Source: Franconibacter helveticus LMG 23732
GTDB taxonomy: Bacteria > Pseudomonadota > Gammaproteobacteria > Enterobacterales > Enterobacteriaceae
Reading direction: 5' to 3'
Assembly (NCBI RefSeq): GCF_000463115.2
Contig: NZ_AWFX01000009.1
Coordinates: forward strand, 1-64,000
Length of the DNA: 64,000 nt
Shown: one piece after another, positions 47,648 to 56,023 of the stretch
How the letters are laid out: every line of letters begins with the position of its first letter
Position numbering within the stretch: the first letter of the stretch is position 1
Position numbers and translations under genes: made by a program
The notes under the pieces: model-generated
Told to the model about the DNA's origin: nothing
The model's input: only the letters and a program-made list of their open reading frames with translations
The model's database searches: none

Positions 47648-47680
47648 AAACCCCCGACGCCAGGCGCCGGGGGTTTTTTT
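47648..47680 (+). terminator. mqo terminator
   Basis: A long GC stem (AAACCCCCG ... CGGGGGTTT with an inner CGCC/GGCG pairing) is followed by T7. Confidence 0.9.
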
Positions 47681-47792
47681 ATGGGCGAAGAAAAGAGCCG
47701 CCGGGCGCGCCGCACGATGCGCTACACTGAGAAGCTGCAACCCTCTGTTAACGAAAGAACTTCCCTAACGGCCCTCTGGAAAGAGAAACGCG

Positions 47793-48542
47793 ATGATCTC
47801 ATCCCCGCTGTCAGTAAGGCTCAGCCCCGGCGCTGTTGATATGGTCAAGCTGCTGGCGCTGTTCGCCATGATGGTTGATCACGCCAACACCCTTTTTCTT
47901 GCGCCTTCCTGGCCTGCGCTTTTTGCCTTCGGACGCATGGCTTTTCCTCTGTTCGCGCTGATCTGGGCGCTGAATATCAACCGTCAGCCAGAACGCCTGC
48001 AAGCGCGGGCGAACCGTCTGTGGATCTGGTCGCTCATCACCCAGCCCGTTTTCTGGCTGGCGTTTCGCGACATTTATTCCTGGTATGCGCTGAATATTCT
48101 GTTTGTGTTTGCCGGCGTAACGCAGCTCCTCGCCTGGGCCTGGCGTTATCAGGAGCGGGGCGTGGCGGCCGGAACGCTGCTGCTGTGCCTGCTGGTCTGG
48201 CCCCTGAACTTCGCCAGCTATGGCCCGCAGGGGATTATGCTGACGCTGTCGCTTGCGACGCTCTTCTCGCCGCAGCTCGGCCAGTGGCGCGCATGGTCGC
48301 TTGCGCTGGCAGGCGCGGCGCTGCTGATGCTAAACGGCATGTACCGCATTGCGGAGCAGCCGCTGGACACGCTTACTTATTATGTTCTGCCGACCGTGCT
48401 GTTCCCGGTCGCCGGGCTGTACCTGGCCGCCCGGCTAAAACCGGACGATTCGCCGCGCTTTATGCCCCGGCAGTTTTTCTACTATGCCTACGCCGGGCAT
48501 CTGCTGGTTTATGGCGTGATCCTGTGGCTGCGAACGGCCTGA
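47793..48542 (+). CDS. TraX-family membrane acetyltransferase
   Basis: The 249-residue protein has about seven or eight membrane helices and the TraX pattern LLALFAMMVDHANTLFL, RMAFPLFALIWALN and a terminal AYAGHLLVYGVI. F-plasmid TraX acetylates the N-terminus of pilin. No pilus genes are near, so this chromosomal copy must act on another target, or its role is different. Confidence 0.85.
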   Translation: MISSPLSVRLSPGAVDMVKLLALFAMMVDHANTLFLAPSWPALFAFGRMAFPLFALIWALNINRQPERLQARANRLWIWSLITQPVFWLAFRDIYSWYALNILFVFAGVTQLLAWAWRYQERGVAAGTLLLCLLVWPLNFASYGPQGIMLTLSLATLFSPQLGQWRAWSLALAGAALLMLNGMYRIAEQPLDTLTYYVLPTVLFPVAGLYLAARLKPDDSPRFMPRQFFYYAYAGHLLVYGVILWLRTA

Positions 48543-48595
48543 AGGGCAGCCATGGCGGGCCTCAATGCGCCGCCACGGCAAGCCTGCGCCCGCAA

Positions 48596-49312
48596 TCAGT
48601 AAGGGCTGGCGGTAGGGCGCACCACGATTTCGCTCACGTCCACGCCGTCGGGCTGTGCGATAGCCCAGCCGATAGCGCGGGCGATGGCGTCGGCAGGCAG
48701 CGCCACGCGGCGAAAATCGACCATCGCTTCCCGTGCGGACGCATCAGTAATGTGGTCCGCCAGCTCAGATTCCACCACCCCCGGGCTGACGACAGTGACG
48801 CGAACCGCGTCCGTCTCCTGGCGAAGGCCATCCATAATGGCGCGCACGGCGAACTTACTGGCGCAATAAACCGCGCAGGAAGGCCAGACCAGGTGGGCGC
48901 CAATGGAGGCGACGCTGATAATCTGCCCCTGCTTTTGCTGCTCCATGATGGGAAGCACGGCGGCAATGCCGTGCAGCACGCCGCGAACGTTCACATCCAG
49001 CGTCTGGTTCCATTCGTCGAGTTTCAGGGCTGACATCGGCGCAAGCGGCATAACGCCAGCGTTGTTAATCAGCACGTCGATACGGCCATGCGCATCAAGC
49101 GCGTGCTGCGCCATCTTTTGCAGATCCTCAGGCCGGGTCACGTCCACCGCCAGGTAGTCAATATTGCTGAACGCTTCGCTGAGCGCCTGCAAACGTTCCG
49201 TACGGCGGGCGCCGATAACCAGCTTGTGGCCTTCCCGGGCGAGCAGACGGGCCGTGGCTTCGCCAATACCGCTGCTGGCGCCGGTGAGCAGAATAACTTT
49301 TGAATTTTGCAT
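48596..49312 (-). CDS. Short-chain dehydrogenase/reductase
   Basis: The 238 residues are a classical SDR: TGASSGIGEA cofactor motif near residue 10, NNAGV near 87, Ser in SVASIG near 135 and the catalytic YCASK near 152. The Arg at IGARRTERL (about residue 37) indicates NADP preference. It is divergent from an AraC-family regulator and probably controlled by it. Substrate is unknown. Confidence 0.9.
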   Translation of the reverse strand: MQNSKVILLTGASSGIGEATARLLAREGHKLVIGARRTERLQALSEAFSNIDYLAVDVTRPEDLQKMAQHALDAHGRIDVLINNAGVMPLAPMSALKLDEWNQTLDVNVRGVLHGIAAVLPIMEQQKQGQIISVASIGAHLVWPSCAVYCASKFAVRAIMDGLRQETDAVRVTVVSPGVVESELADHITDASAREAMVDFRRVALPADAIARAIGWAIAQPDGVDVSEIVVRPTASPY

Positions 49313-49462
49313 CGGGTGTACTCCATAAACAGGGTGGTGACTTCAGGAACGATGTTACGGCGGGCAAAGTGAGCAAAAAAGCGCCATTCTTATCGTATGA
49401 TTGCCCAATCCTGTCCGGGGGCTTTCGCTTTTGCAGGTTAAGCGGCAAAGTTATTGCACATT

Positions 49463-49484
49463 CATAACGCATCCATAACGCATC
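49463..49484. promoter_or_regulatory. 11-bp tandem direct repeat upstream of araC-type gene
   Basis: CATAACGCATC occurs twice head to tail, 20 bases before the regulator start. AraC-family proteins bind direct repeats of half-sites spaced by one or two helical turns, so this may be the operator for self-control and for the divergent SDR gene. Confidence 0.5.
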
Positions 49485-49503
49485 GCGCTGAGGAGACCGC
49501 CTG

Positions 49504-50394
49504 ATGGAGGAGATGATCGCTCTGCTGAAAAAACTTGCGCCGCAGGAGGGGTACACGCGCTCGCGGCTGGCGTGCGTGCGCTTTATGCGCTCCGACAGGC
49601 CGCTTGGCCGCACGCCTGTGGTGTATGAGCCGAGCATCGTGATTATTTGTCAGGGGGCGAAGCGGGGTTATCTGGCGGACAAGGTCTATCACTACGATAA
49701 ACAGCATTATCTGGTGCTTTCCGTGCCGCTGCCGTTTTCCACGGAGACAGAAGGCTCGCCGCAGGAGCCGCTGCTCGGCCTCGCCGTTTCGCTGGATATG
49801 ACGGTGCTTTCAGAGCTGGTGATGACCATTGGCAGCGCCCGGGCGCCGTATCACGAGGCGCCGGAAGGGATTATTTCCACGCCGCTGGATGAGAGGCTCA
49901 CGGATACCACTTTGCGCCTGCTGCGGGCGCTTTCCTCAGAACAGGAGGCGGCGGTGCTTGGCCCGCAGGTGGTCCGCGAGCTTTACTATCGCGTGCTGGT
50001 GGGCGAGCGCGGCGGGGCGATAAAAGCGGCGCTGGCAAGCCAGGGGCATTTCGCTTCTATCTCGCAGGTGCTGCTGCGCATTCACGATGACTACTCGCAG
50101 CCCTTTAACATCAGCACGCTGGCGAGCGAAGTGGGGCTGAGCGTGCCGGTTTTTCACCGTCAGTTCAAAGCCGTTACGCGCACCACGCCGCTGCAATACA
50201 TCAAATCCGTGCGCCTGAACCAGGCGCGGCTGTTGATGATCCGCGACGACCTCTCCGCCGCTTCCGCCGCGTTTAAAGTTGGGTATGAAAGCCCGTCGCA
50301 GTTTAACCGCGAGTTTCGCCGTCTGTTCGGGCGAAGCCCCGGGGAGGAGGCGAAGGAGATGAAAGCGTCGCTGGCGCTGCTGCCGCCGGTCTAG
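49504..50394 (+). CDS. AraC-family transcriptional regulator (YqhC-like)
   Basis: The 296 residues have an N-terminal AraC_N cupin domain (TPVVYEPSIVIICQGAKRGYL, here cited in part) and a C-terminal double HTH (FNISTLASEVGLSVPVFHRQ; SAASAAFKVGYESPSQFNRE). The class includes E. coli YqhC, which senses aldehydes and activates reductases. The divergent SDR gene 191 bases away is the likely target. Ribosome site GAGGAG lies before the start. Confidence 0.9.
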   Translation: MEEMIALLKKLAPQEGYTRSRLACVRFMRSDRPLGRTPVVYEPSIVIICQGAKRGYLADKVYHYDKQHYLVLSVPLPFSTETEGSPQEPLLGLAVSLDMTVLSELVMTIGSARAPYHEAPEGIISTPLDERLTDTTLRLLRALSSEQEAAVLGPQVVRELYYRVLVGERGGAIKAALASQGHFASISQVLLRIHDDYSQPFNISTLASEVGLSVPVFHRQFKAVTRTTPLQYIKSVRLNQARLLMIRDDLSAASAAFKVGYESPSQFNREFRRLFGRSPGEEAKEMKASLALLPPV

Positions 50395-50730
50395 CTAGCG
50401 GCGCATGGCGGCACCCAGCAGGGCGGAGCAGGCGGCAGGGTCGCGGGCGCGCTGTTTTTCTTCGCCGCTCAGCTGTTCCCAGCGGCGGATAACCGCTTTG
50501 GCAAGCGAAGGCGAAAATGTCGTTTTGTGCAGCGCATAATCGCTGTTGCCGCCTTCAATCACCTGTTGCATTTGCGAAAGCCGCGTGCTGGCGTCTGCGT
50601 GGTTAACCGAACAGAACACCGCCGCGTATCTGGCTTTGTCCTCGTTGCTGTAGTGCGGGCGCAACCACCAGACCAGCAGCAGGGCGACAGCCACCAGCGG
50701 AATAATAAAGCGAAGCGACAAACGTTTCAT
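50395..50730 (-). CDS. Unknown small exported or membrane-anchored protein
   Basis: I do not recognise this 111-residue protein. It has an N-terminal hydrophobic segment (residues 7-23) preceded by positive residues, so it is secreted or held in the inner membrane, followed by a helical soluble part with two cysteines (VFCSVNH and AACSALL) that could pair in the periplasm. It ends directly at the convergent AraC-type gene. Codon use is host-like. Confidence 0.65.
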   Translation of the reverse strand: MKRLSLRFIIPLVAVALLLVWWLRPHYSNEDKARYAAVFCSVNHADASTRLSQMQQVIEGGNSDYALHKTTFSPSLAKAVIRRWEQLSGEEKQRARDPAACSALLGAAMRR

Positions 50731-50772
50731 GTTGTAAACCTGTTATGCAATCAGCCCGCCATTATAAAGCCG

Positions 50773-51939
50773 TTACTTAAACGCCGCGTCCACAACGTCG
50801 CCTTTCTGCGTCCGGGCGACGGGCAACAGCATAGCCAGCAAAGCGACGGCGCTAAAAATCAGCAGCGCGATAACCGCGCCTGCGCTGTCGAGCAGCAATC
50901 CAAACGCCGCCGCGCCCGCCACCTGGCCGATAGCCAGCATCAAAAATACCGCGCCTAATCCTGCGGCGGGCTTGTCAGCCGTCGCGTTCACGCCGCTCAC
51001 CAGCAGCACGCCGGAAAGGGTGATATAAGCGAACCCGTAGAGCGCCGCCACCAGATAAACCACCAGCGGGCTGCGCGAGGCGAAAATAAACAGTACAAAG
51101 GCCGCTACCGTCAGCGCCTGCATCATGCGGTGCACCGCGTTTACGCCGAAGCGGTTAGTTAAGTAGCCAGTGACAAGACCGAAGCAACCCGCCACGCCGG
51201 TAATCAGCCAGAGCAGCGTGATGGTTCGCTCGTTTGCCCCCGCCTGCGAGGTAAACATCACCGGGCCGAAAGACCAGTAGGCGGCGCTGGCGATCCCGCT
51301 CAGAAACGCCACCACCAGCGGCGGACGAAGCGCCGGGGCAAGGAAGGCGGCGAACTGCGTTTTGAGTGAAAAGGTCTCTCCCGAGGCGCCCGCCGGAAGG
51401 GTTTTCAGCGCCAGCAGGGTGGGAATGAGGGAGACGCAGGCAAAGAACAGATAAGTGGCGCGCCAGTTGTCCGTCAGCGCCAGCACCGCAAGCGCGGAGA
51501 AGATAACGCCGCCGCCCGTCCCGGCATTGATAATCGTGTTAACCACCGGCTGCTCGCCGCTCGCCACGTTGCGGTTTACCGCTTCCGCCATCGGCGGCGA
51601 AACCAGCCCGGCGCTCAGCCCGGCGCAGATAACACCCGCCATCAGCCCTGCCGCGCTATGAGAAAAGGCGATGAGCGCCGTACCCGCCACCGCGCAAAGC
51701 CCGGCAAGCAGGGAAGGGAAGCGGGGGCCGGTTTTCGCGGTGCAGACAGACGCGAAAATCACAGCCACGCAGTAAGCGGCGAAAGAGGCGGAGGCGAGCG
51801 TGCCCGCCACCGAAAGAGAGAGGGGAATATCCTGCCTGATGCCCGGCAGCAACAGCCCCCAGGAAAAGCGCGCCAGGCCGTAGGCGGCGGCGATGAGCAA
51901 GAAACCGGTCAGAGCGAGACGTTTATTTCCGGCAGGCAA
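50773..51939 (-). CDS. MFS transporter, YbfB/YjiJ family
   Basis: The 388-residue protein has twelve membrane segments and begins LTGFLLIAAAYGLARFSWGLLLP, the N-terminal pattern of the YbfB/YjiJ branch of the major facilitator superfamily (often near aromatic or cyanate genes). Substrate and regulation are unknown. It is followed leftward by the unknown small protein gene after 42 bases. Confidence 0.82.
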   Translation of the reverse strand: MPAGNKRLALTGFLLIAAAYGLARFSWGLLLPGIRQDIPLSLSVAGTLASASFAAYCVAVIFASVCTAKTGPRFPSLLAGLCAVAGTALIAFSHSAAGLMAGVICAGLSAGLVSPPMAEAVNRNVASGEQPVVNTIINAGTGGGVIFSALAVLALTDNWRATYLFFACVSLIPTLLALKTLPAGASGETFSLKTQFAAFLAPALRPPLVVAFLSGIASAAYWSFGPVMFTSQAGANERTITLLWLITGVAGCFGLVTGYLTNRFGVNAVHRMMQALTVAAFVLFIFASRSPLVVYLVAALYGFAYITLSGVLLVSGVNATADKPAAGLGAVFLMLAIGQVAGAAAFGLLLDSAGAVIALLIFSAVALLAMLLPVARTQKGDVVDAAFK

Positions 51940-52101
51940 AATACCCCTCCTGAATAAGGCGCAGACTAAGCAAAGAGTGTAGTGCGGGTTTTCGCGCTTG
52001 CCTGGTCACAGGAGGGAGAAAAGAACGCGGGCGGAGCGGCGAGAGAGAACGCGGCGCCGCCGCTCATGTCCGCTGTCGCGGGTTGGCAAAGCAAAGCGAC
52101 A

Positions 52102-53007
52102 TTACAGACGACTCGCCACGTTTTGCAATACCTCGAGGTCCATCTGGCTTAGCTCCCTGGGTTCGCTGCGCAGGGTTTCCAGCCGGATAAACCACGGGTC
52201 GCCGTTGCGGATAATCAGTTTGCTTTTGATGTTGTAATGCTGGCTGACGAAATCTTCCTGTAGCAGTTTTTCCACTGCGGAGAGGTTCTGGTAAACCGTT
52301 GTGTTATTCGGCCCGCGGGTAAAGCGGCTGGGGTGGGAGCTAAGCCCGGCCTGTAGCTGCGTGGCGGCTTTGGCAGGATCCTTCACCACTTTGTTATTGG
52401 TATCCTCAAAAAACTTATTCACCTTGTTGCGCGCCTTTACGATCTTTTTGACCGTTTCTATAAACCGCTTATTGCTGGCCATCTGGCTATCGGCAAGGCT
52501 GTTGCGCAGCACTACCAGCGCGCCGCCTGCCAGCGACGCTGCGCCGCCGGTGGCGGTTAACACCGCGCGAACCGTGCTGGTGGTGGTAGCGGCCACCGCC
52601 GCCGCTATCCCGCCGCCCATGGTCGCCAGGCCGCCGACGGCGGACAATATTTTGCCGGCGTAATCGTACTTAATTTTCGTGGCGTCTTCGTAAACGTTAC
52701 CGCCATACCCGCGGCCATAAGGAACCGACGTATTATAACGCTCAAAGAAAGCGCGGTTATTTTGTATGGCGGTATTAGCAGGGCGGTTGAGCAATTGCAT
52801 TTCATGATCGTCAGTGCGATTACGCCTGTCGGGAAAGACCAGTTGCTCATAGGCAAACATAATTGTGCGGTCATCAGAGTTTTTGAACTGATAAAGCGTT
52901 TCTTCATCAAGTTCATTCACAAACTCAATCATGCTGTGCAACTGCTGGGTCGTAAAATAAGAGCGGTCGGCGAGCAGGGCGTTGATCATTGCGTTAATTT
53001 CTGCCAT
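52102..53007 (-). CDS. Hcp-linked protein with glycine-zipper membrane hairpin (candidate T6SS effector)
   Basis: I do not recognise a family. The 301 residues have a helical N-terminal part (1-60), a Gly/Tyr-rich turn (YGRGYGGNVYED near 97-108), two hydrophobic glycine-zipper segments (about 117-141 and 148-170, with GGLATMGGG and GGAASLAGGALVVL), and a basic helical C-terminal part. No signal peptide. It starts 18 bases after hcp, with AAGGAG before its ATG, so the two are cotranslated. Hcp partners are often effectors, and a membrane-inserting hairpin fits a pore former. No immunity gene is seen beside it, which argues for caution. Confidence 0.6.
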   Translation of the reverse strand: MAEINAMINALLADRSYFTTQQLHSMIEFVNELDEETLYQFKNSDDRTIMFAYEQLVFPDRRNRTDDHEMQLLNRPANTAIQNNRAFFERYNTSVPYGRGYGGNVYEDATKIKYDYAGKILSAVGGLATMGGGIAAAVAATTTSTVRAVLTATGGAASLAGGALVVLRNSLADSQMASNKRFIETVKKIVKARNKVNKFFEDTNNKVVKDPAKAATQLQAGLSSHPSRFTRGPNNTTVYQNLSAVEKLLQEDFVSQHYNIKSKLIIRNGDPWFIRLETLRSEPRELSQMDLEVLQNVASRL

Positions 53008-53025
53008 GAAAGCGACTCCTTAACG

Positions 53026-53511
53026 TTAAATTTCTTTATTTTGTTTAATATCCCATCCTGACTTCGTTTCCGCCGCTTTCGTGCCCTGGCTGGATTGTTC
53101 CCAGTAATGGAAATTCACTTTCGACGCCTGGAAATGGTAATTCACCAGCAGCGCGTCGGTATGGCCAACGCCGGTAAATTCGGTACGGGTAACCAGCACA
53201 TCTTCAAGCACCACGCGGGAATATTCCACCTGCTGGCCGCCCGCTTTACAGACGGAAAGCTCAACTTTCGTCACGTGTTTGCCGCTGGCGCAGAATTTCA
53301 GAATAGCGGGCGTGCCTTTATCCACCAGCGACTGCACGGTTAAATCATGAAAGTTGACTTTCCCCGCGCCGCCGCCGCCGCCGCCGACCGCCATATTGCC
53401 TGGCTGAGAGGCGCCCCAGTTAAATGACAGCACATCAATCCAGTTATTGTGATTAGCATCTTTTGATTCGCCGGTCACACCGTCGACTTTCAGGAACATA
53501 TCAATAGCCAT
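53026..53511 (-). CDS. hcp: Type VI secretion tube protein Hcp (orphan)
   Basis: The 161-residue protein has the Hcp1 fold signatures: MAIDMFLKVDGVTGESKDANH, cited in part as FLKVDGVTGES, IDVLSFNWGASQPG, a Gly6 loop, KVNFHDLTVQSLVDKGTP, CKAGGQQVEYSRVVLEDVLV in part, and VNYHFQASKVNFHYWEQ. Hcp hexamers form the T6SS tube and carry small effectors in their lumen. No other T6SS component is in the window. It has a good ribosome site (AAGGAGTCG) and a long AT-rich upstream region. Confidence 0.92.
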   Translation of the reverse strand: MAIDMFLKVDGVTGESKDANHNNWIDVLSFNWGASQPGNMAVGGGGGGAGKVNFHDLTVQSLVDKGTPAILKFCASGKHVTKVELSVCKAGGQQVEYSRVVLEDVLVTRTEFTGVGHTDALLVNYHFQASKVNFHYWEQSSQGTKAAETKSGWDIKQNKEI

Positions 53512-53903
53512 TTACGACTCCTTGTTAACAGGAAGCTAAAAATGAATAAGAGGCGTTAATAATAAACAGGTCGAAATCACTCTAAATTTATTAATTCTGC
53601 TAAACAAGATGGAGAGGGAAATTAAGATAAATCGCAGCGGCGGGCCTTTTTATAAACCAGAAAGATGAAATATTTATTACCGGTGCGGCTTTTTTTGCAT
53701 GAGAATAAGTTATGAATAACCTGAAAGGTTGATTTGCATTGTTATAGTTTTTGCCTGTTATCACTTATTTTGTGCGGCAATAAAACAGCTGGCGTTAATT
53801 ATTTAACGCCAGGTTCGTTTATTACCGTTAGGTTTATTTCATAAGAAAATGTGTTGGCAAACCTGATCGTTTTGCAAAACAGACGCGGCCGTATGGGCAT
53901 GAA

Positions 53904-53928
53904 GTGCAGGCAACGGCCTGCACATTTT
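53904..53928 (+). terminator. Terminator-like hairpin
   Basis: Stem GTGCAGGC/GCCTGCAC (53904-53911, 53916-53923) with AACG loop is followed by A and T5. No rightward gene upstream explains it; a small RNA is possible. Confidence 0.5.
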
Positions 53929-53969
53929 TACTTCAGTACATTTTTACTTCAGCACATTTTTACTTCAGA
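53922..53969. repeat. 3 x 16-bp tandem repeat
   Basis: Units 53922-53937, 53938-53953 and 53954-53969 are identical (ACATTTTTACTTCAG) except for the last base. The number of units may vary between strains. Confidence 0.9.
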
Positions 53970-53975
53970 ACACTG

Positions 53976-53999
53976 GCTGCGATCTGGGCTGCGATCTGG
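53976..53999. repeat. 2 x 12-bp tandem repeat
   Basis: GCTGCGATCTGG occurs twice head to tail, just after the 16-bp repeats and before the probable leader promoter. Confidence 0.9.
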
Positions 54000-54065
54000 T
54001 GTTTCACTGGTTAACGCTCTATAGTCAGCTCATTCATTCACTTAACAAATACAAGGAGGAATGCT

Positions 54066-54149
54066 ATGCCGATGTGTGAATTGTTTGTTCACTCACACCT
54101 CTATGGTGATTGGTCTCGCTCAGGCATTACCGGTATCGTGCTGCGATAA
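54066..54149 (+). CDS. 27-residue leader peptide upstream of ABC-F gene
   Basis: A near-perfect ribosome site (AAGGAGGA) lies six bases before ATG at 54066. The frame codes 27 residues beginning MPMCELFVHSHLYGDW and ends with TAA at 54149, 111 bases before the ABC-F start. Its last third lies in the left arm of a hairpin, so ribosome position would affect folding. This is the arrangement of translation-sensing attenuators that control antibiotic-resistance ABC-F genes in other bacteria. The peptide sequence itself is not one I recognise. Confidence 0.7.
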   Translation: MPMCELFVHSHLYGDWSRSGITGIVLR

Positions 54150-54181
54150 TCCAGCCTGAGCGAAGCTAACGCCGCTTTTTT
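54116..54181 (+). promoter_or_regulatory. Attenuator-like structure between leader and ABC-F gene
   Basis: A perfect 10-bp inverted repeat (54116-54125 inside the leader ORF and 54154-54163 after it) can form a long hairpin. The right arm overlaps a second, weaker hairpin (AGCG ... CGCT) that ends in T6 at 54175, like a terminator. A ribosome stalled in the leader would block the first and change which one forms. Confidence 0.5.
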
Positions 54182-54260
54182 CTTCCCTCCGGCTTACCGG
54201 ATTGTCGTCAGCGAATATTGACGACAGGCATTCTCATGCCTGCAAATCACGGGTAAGCAC

Positions 54261-55979
54261 ATGAGCACACTGCTTTCTGTTCATTCTGTCGGCTATGACA
54301 ACGCCTTCGGAACACTCCTGCACGACATCTCCTTCGCCATTAAAAAGGGCGATCGCATCGGCCTTATCGGCCACAACGGCAGCGGCAAAAGCACCCTGCT
54401 GAAAATCCTCAGCGGCGAGCTTGCCGCCAGCCGCGGCAGCGTAACGGCTTCCCGGGCCAGCCTGCTTGCGCGGGTGGAACAATCTTTGCCGGATGCGCTT
54501 TACCGCTGTTCGCTGCTGGAGGCCCTGCTGGCGCGCCTGCCGCCATCGCAGCGCGAAGCGGGGCGCTGGCGCTGCGAAGCGTTGCTGGCGAGCCTCGGCT
54601 TTAGCGCTGAACAAGGGGCGCACACCGCCGGGACGCTGAGCGGCGGGCAGCATACGCGTTTATTACTGGCGCGGGCGCTGATAATGCAGCCCGACCTGCT
54701 GCTGCTGGACGAGCCGAGCAACCATCTTGATCTGCCCACCTTGCTGTGGCTGGAAAACTTTCTGAACCGTTGGGGCGGCAGCGTCGTGCTGGTTTCTCAC
54801 GACAGCCGTCTGCTGGACAGCGTCACCAACGGCACGCTCATTCTGCGCGATAAAACGCTGCAATTTTTCCGCCTGCCCTGTACCGCCGCCAGGCGAACGC
54901 TGGCAGCGCAGGACGAAGCTGACGCGCAGCGCCATCAGGCGGAGCAAAAGGAGATCGAGCGTATTGAAAAAAGCGCCCGGCGCATGGCTCTCTGGGGACG
55001 CGACTACGATAACGAAGGCCTGGCGAGAAAAGCCCAGCAGATGGAAAAACGCGCCGACTGGCTGAAAGAAACGCAAACCCGGCTTACCGAAGGCAGCCGC
55101 TGGCGGTTGCAGTTGCAGGGTGAAACGCTGGAGGCGGACCGGCTGCTCGCTTTGTCGCGCCTTGAGGTGCGTCCGGCCGCGGATGCGCCTGCGCTTTTCT
55201 CTCTTGAGCAATTGCAGGTAAAAAGCGGCGACCGTGTCGCTATTGTCGGGCGCAACGGCGCGGGCAAATCTTCACTGCTTCAGCACCTGTGGCGGGCCTG
55301 GCAAGCGCAGGAACAAGGGCTGTTTCATCCCCGGCTGCGTATCGGCTATTACGATCAGAGCCAGCGGCAGTTGCGCGATGACGAAACCCTGACTGAAGCG
55401 CTGGCGCGTTTCTCGACGGCGGATGATGAACAGCGCAAACGCGCGTTGATTAGCGCCGGTTTTCCCTATGCGCGCCACCAGCAGCGGGTGAGCGTCCTGA
55501 GCGGCGGCGAACGTTCGCGCCTGCTGTTTGTCGGGCTGACGCTTGGGCGCTATTCGCTGCTGCTGCTGGATGAACCGACCAACCATCTGGATATGGAGGG
55601 CAAAGAGGAACTTGAGGCGACGCTTCGCGGCTTCAGCGGCGCGGTGCTGCTGGTCACGCACGATCGCAGCCTGATCGAGCAAAGCTGCAACCGCTTCTGG
55701 CTTATCGACGATCGCAGGCTCAGCGAGTGGCACGATCTTGCGGCGGTTTATGAGCGGCTGGCCGGGGAGCAGGGCGTGGCAGCGGCGCTAACGGCCGGGG
55801 CGGATGTTCGCCCGGCGGCGATGCCCGAAGACGAGGAGTCGCTGCTTGCCGCGCTGCTCTCGCTTGAGCAAAAGCTTCAGGAAGACAAAGCGCGCAAGCC
55901 AAAGCACCAGAAACCGGCGCTTCAGGCCCACTGGCAGGCGCAAATTGAAGCGCTCAGCGCCCGGCTTAATCTCAGCTAG
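54261..55979 (+). CDS. ABC-F family ATPase (ribosome-associated)
   Basis: The 572-residue soluble protein has two ABC domains: Walker A GHNGSGKST (near residue 37), signature LSGGQHTRLLLARAL and LLLLDEPSNHLD; then GRNGAGKSS, LSGGERSRLL and LLLLDEPTNHLD. Both H-loops (LVSHD, LVTHD) are present. The helical linker (about 210-275, rich in Arg, Glu and Lys) corresponds to the P-site tRNA interaction motif, and a charged coiled tail follows the second domain. No membrane segment exists, so it acts on ribosomes rather than transport. It does not look like EttA, YbiT, Uup or YheS. With its leader peptide it may protect against a ribosome-targeting drug; that is inference. Confidence 0.88.
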   Translation: MSTLLSVHSVGYDNAFGTLLHDISFAIKKGDRIGLIGHNGSGKSTLLKILSGELAASRGSVTASRASLLARVEQSLPDALYRCSLLEALLARLPPSQREAGRWRCEALLASLGFSAEQGAHTAGTLSGGQHTRLLLARALIMQPDLLLLDEPSNHLDLPTLLWLENFLNRWGGSVVLVSHDSRLLDSVTNGTLILRDKTLQFFRLPCTAARRTLAAQDEADAQRHQAEQKEIERIEKSARRMALWGRDYDNEGLARKAQQMEKRADWLKETQTRLTEGSRWRLQLQGETLEADRLLALSRLEVRPAADAPALFSLEQLQVKSGDRVAIVGRNGAGKSSLLQHLWRAWQAQEQGLFHPRLRIGYYDQSQRQLRDDETLTEALARFSTADDEQRKRALISAGFPYARHQQRVSVLSGGERSRLLFVGLTLGRYSLLLLDEPTNHLDMEGKEELEATLRGFSGAVLLVTHDRSLIEQSCNRFWLIDDRRLSEWHDLAAVYERLAGEQGVAAALTAGADVRPAAMPEDEESLLAALLSLEQKLQEDKARKPKHQKPALQAHWQAQIEALSARLNLS

Positions 55980-55986
55980 CCGTTAT

Positions 55987-56010
55987 GGCCGCCCACGGGC
56001 GGCCTTTTTT
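55987..56010 (+). terminator. ABC-F gene terminator
   Basis: Stem GGCCGCCC/GGGCGGCC (55987-55994, 55997-56004) and T6, just after the stop codon. The convergent gene ends 14 bases on. Confidence 0.88.
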
Positions 56011-56023
56011 ATGCTGCCAGCGC

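Larger units (their letters stand above)
53512..54060. other. Long AT-rich region with hairpins and repeats
   Basis: No protein gene recognised. The left part is the hcp promoter region. A perfect 10-bp hairpin (53789-53798 with 53803-53812) and a terminator-like 8-bp hairpin followed by T5 (53904-53928) lie in the middle. Then come a 3 x 16-bp tandem repeat (53922-53969) and a 2 x 12-bp tandem repeat (53976-53999). The right end leads into the leader ORF of the ABC-F gene, with TATAGT at 54020-54025 as a possible -10 box. Confidence 0.55.
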
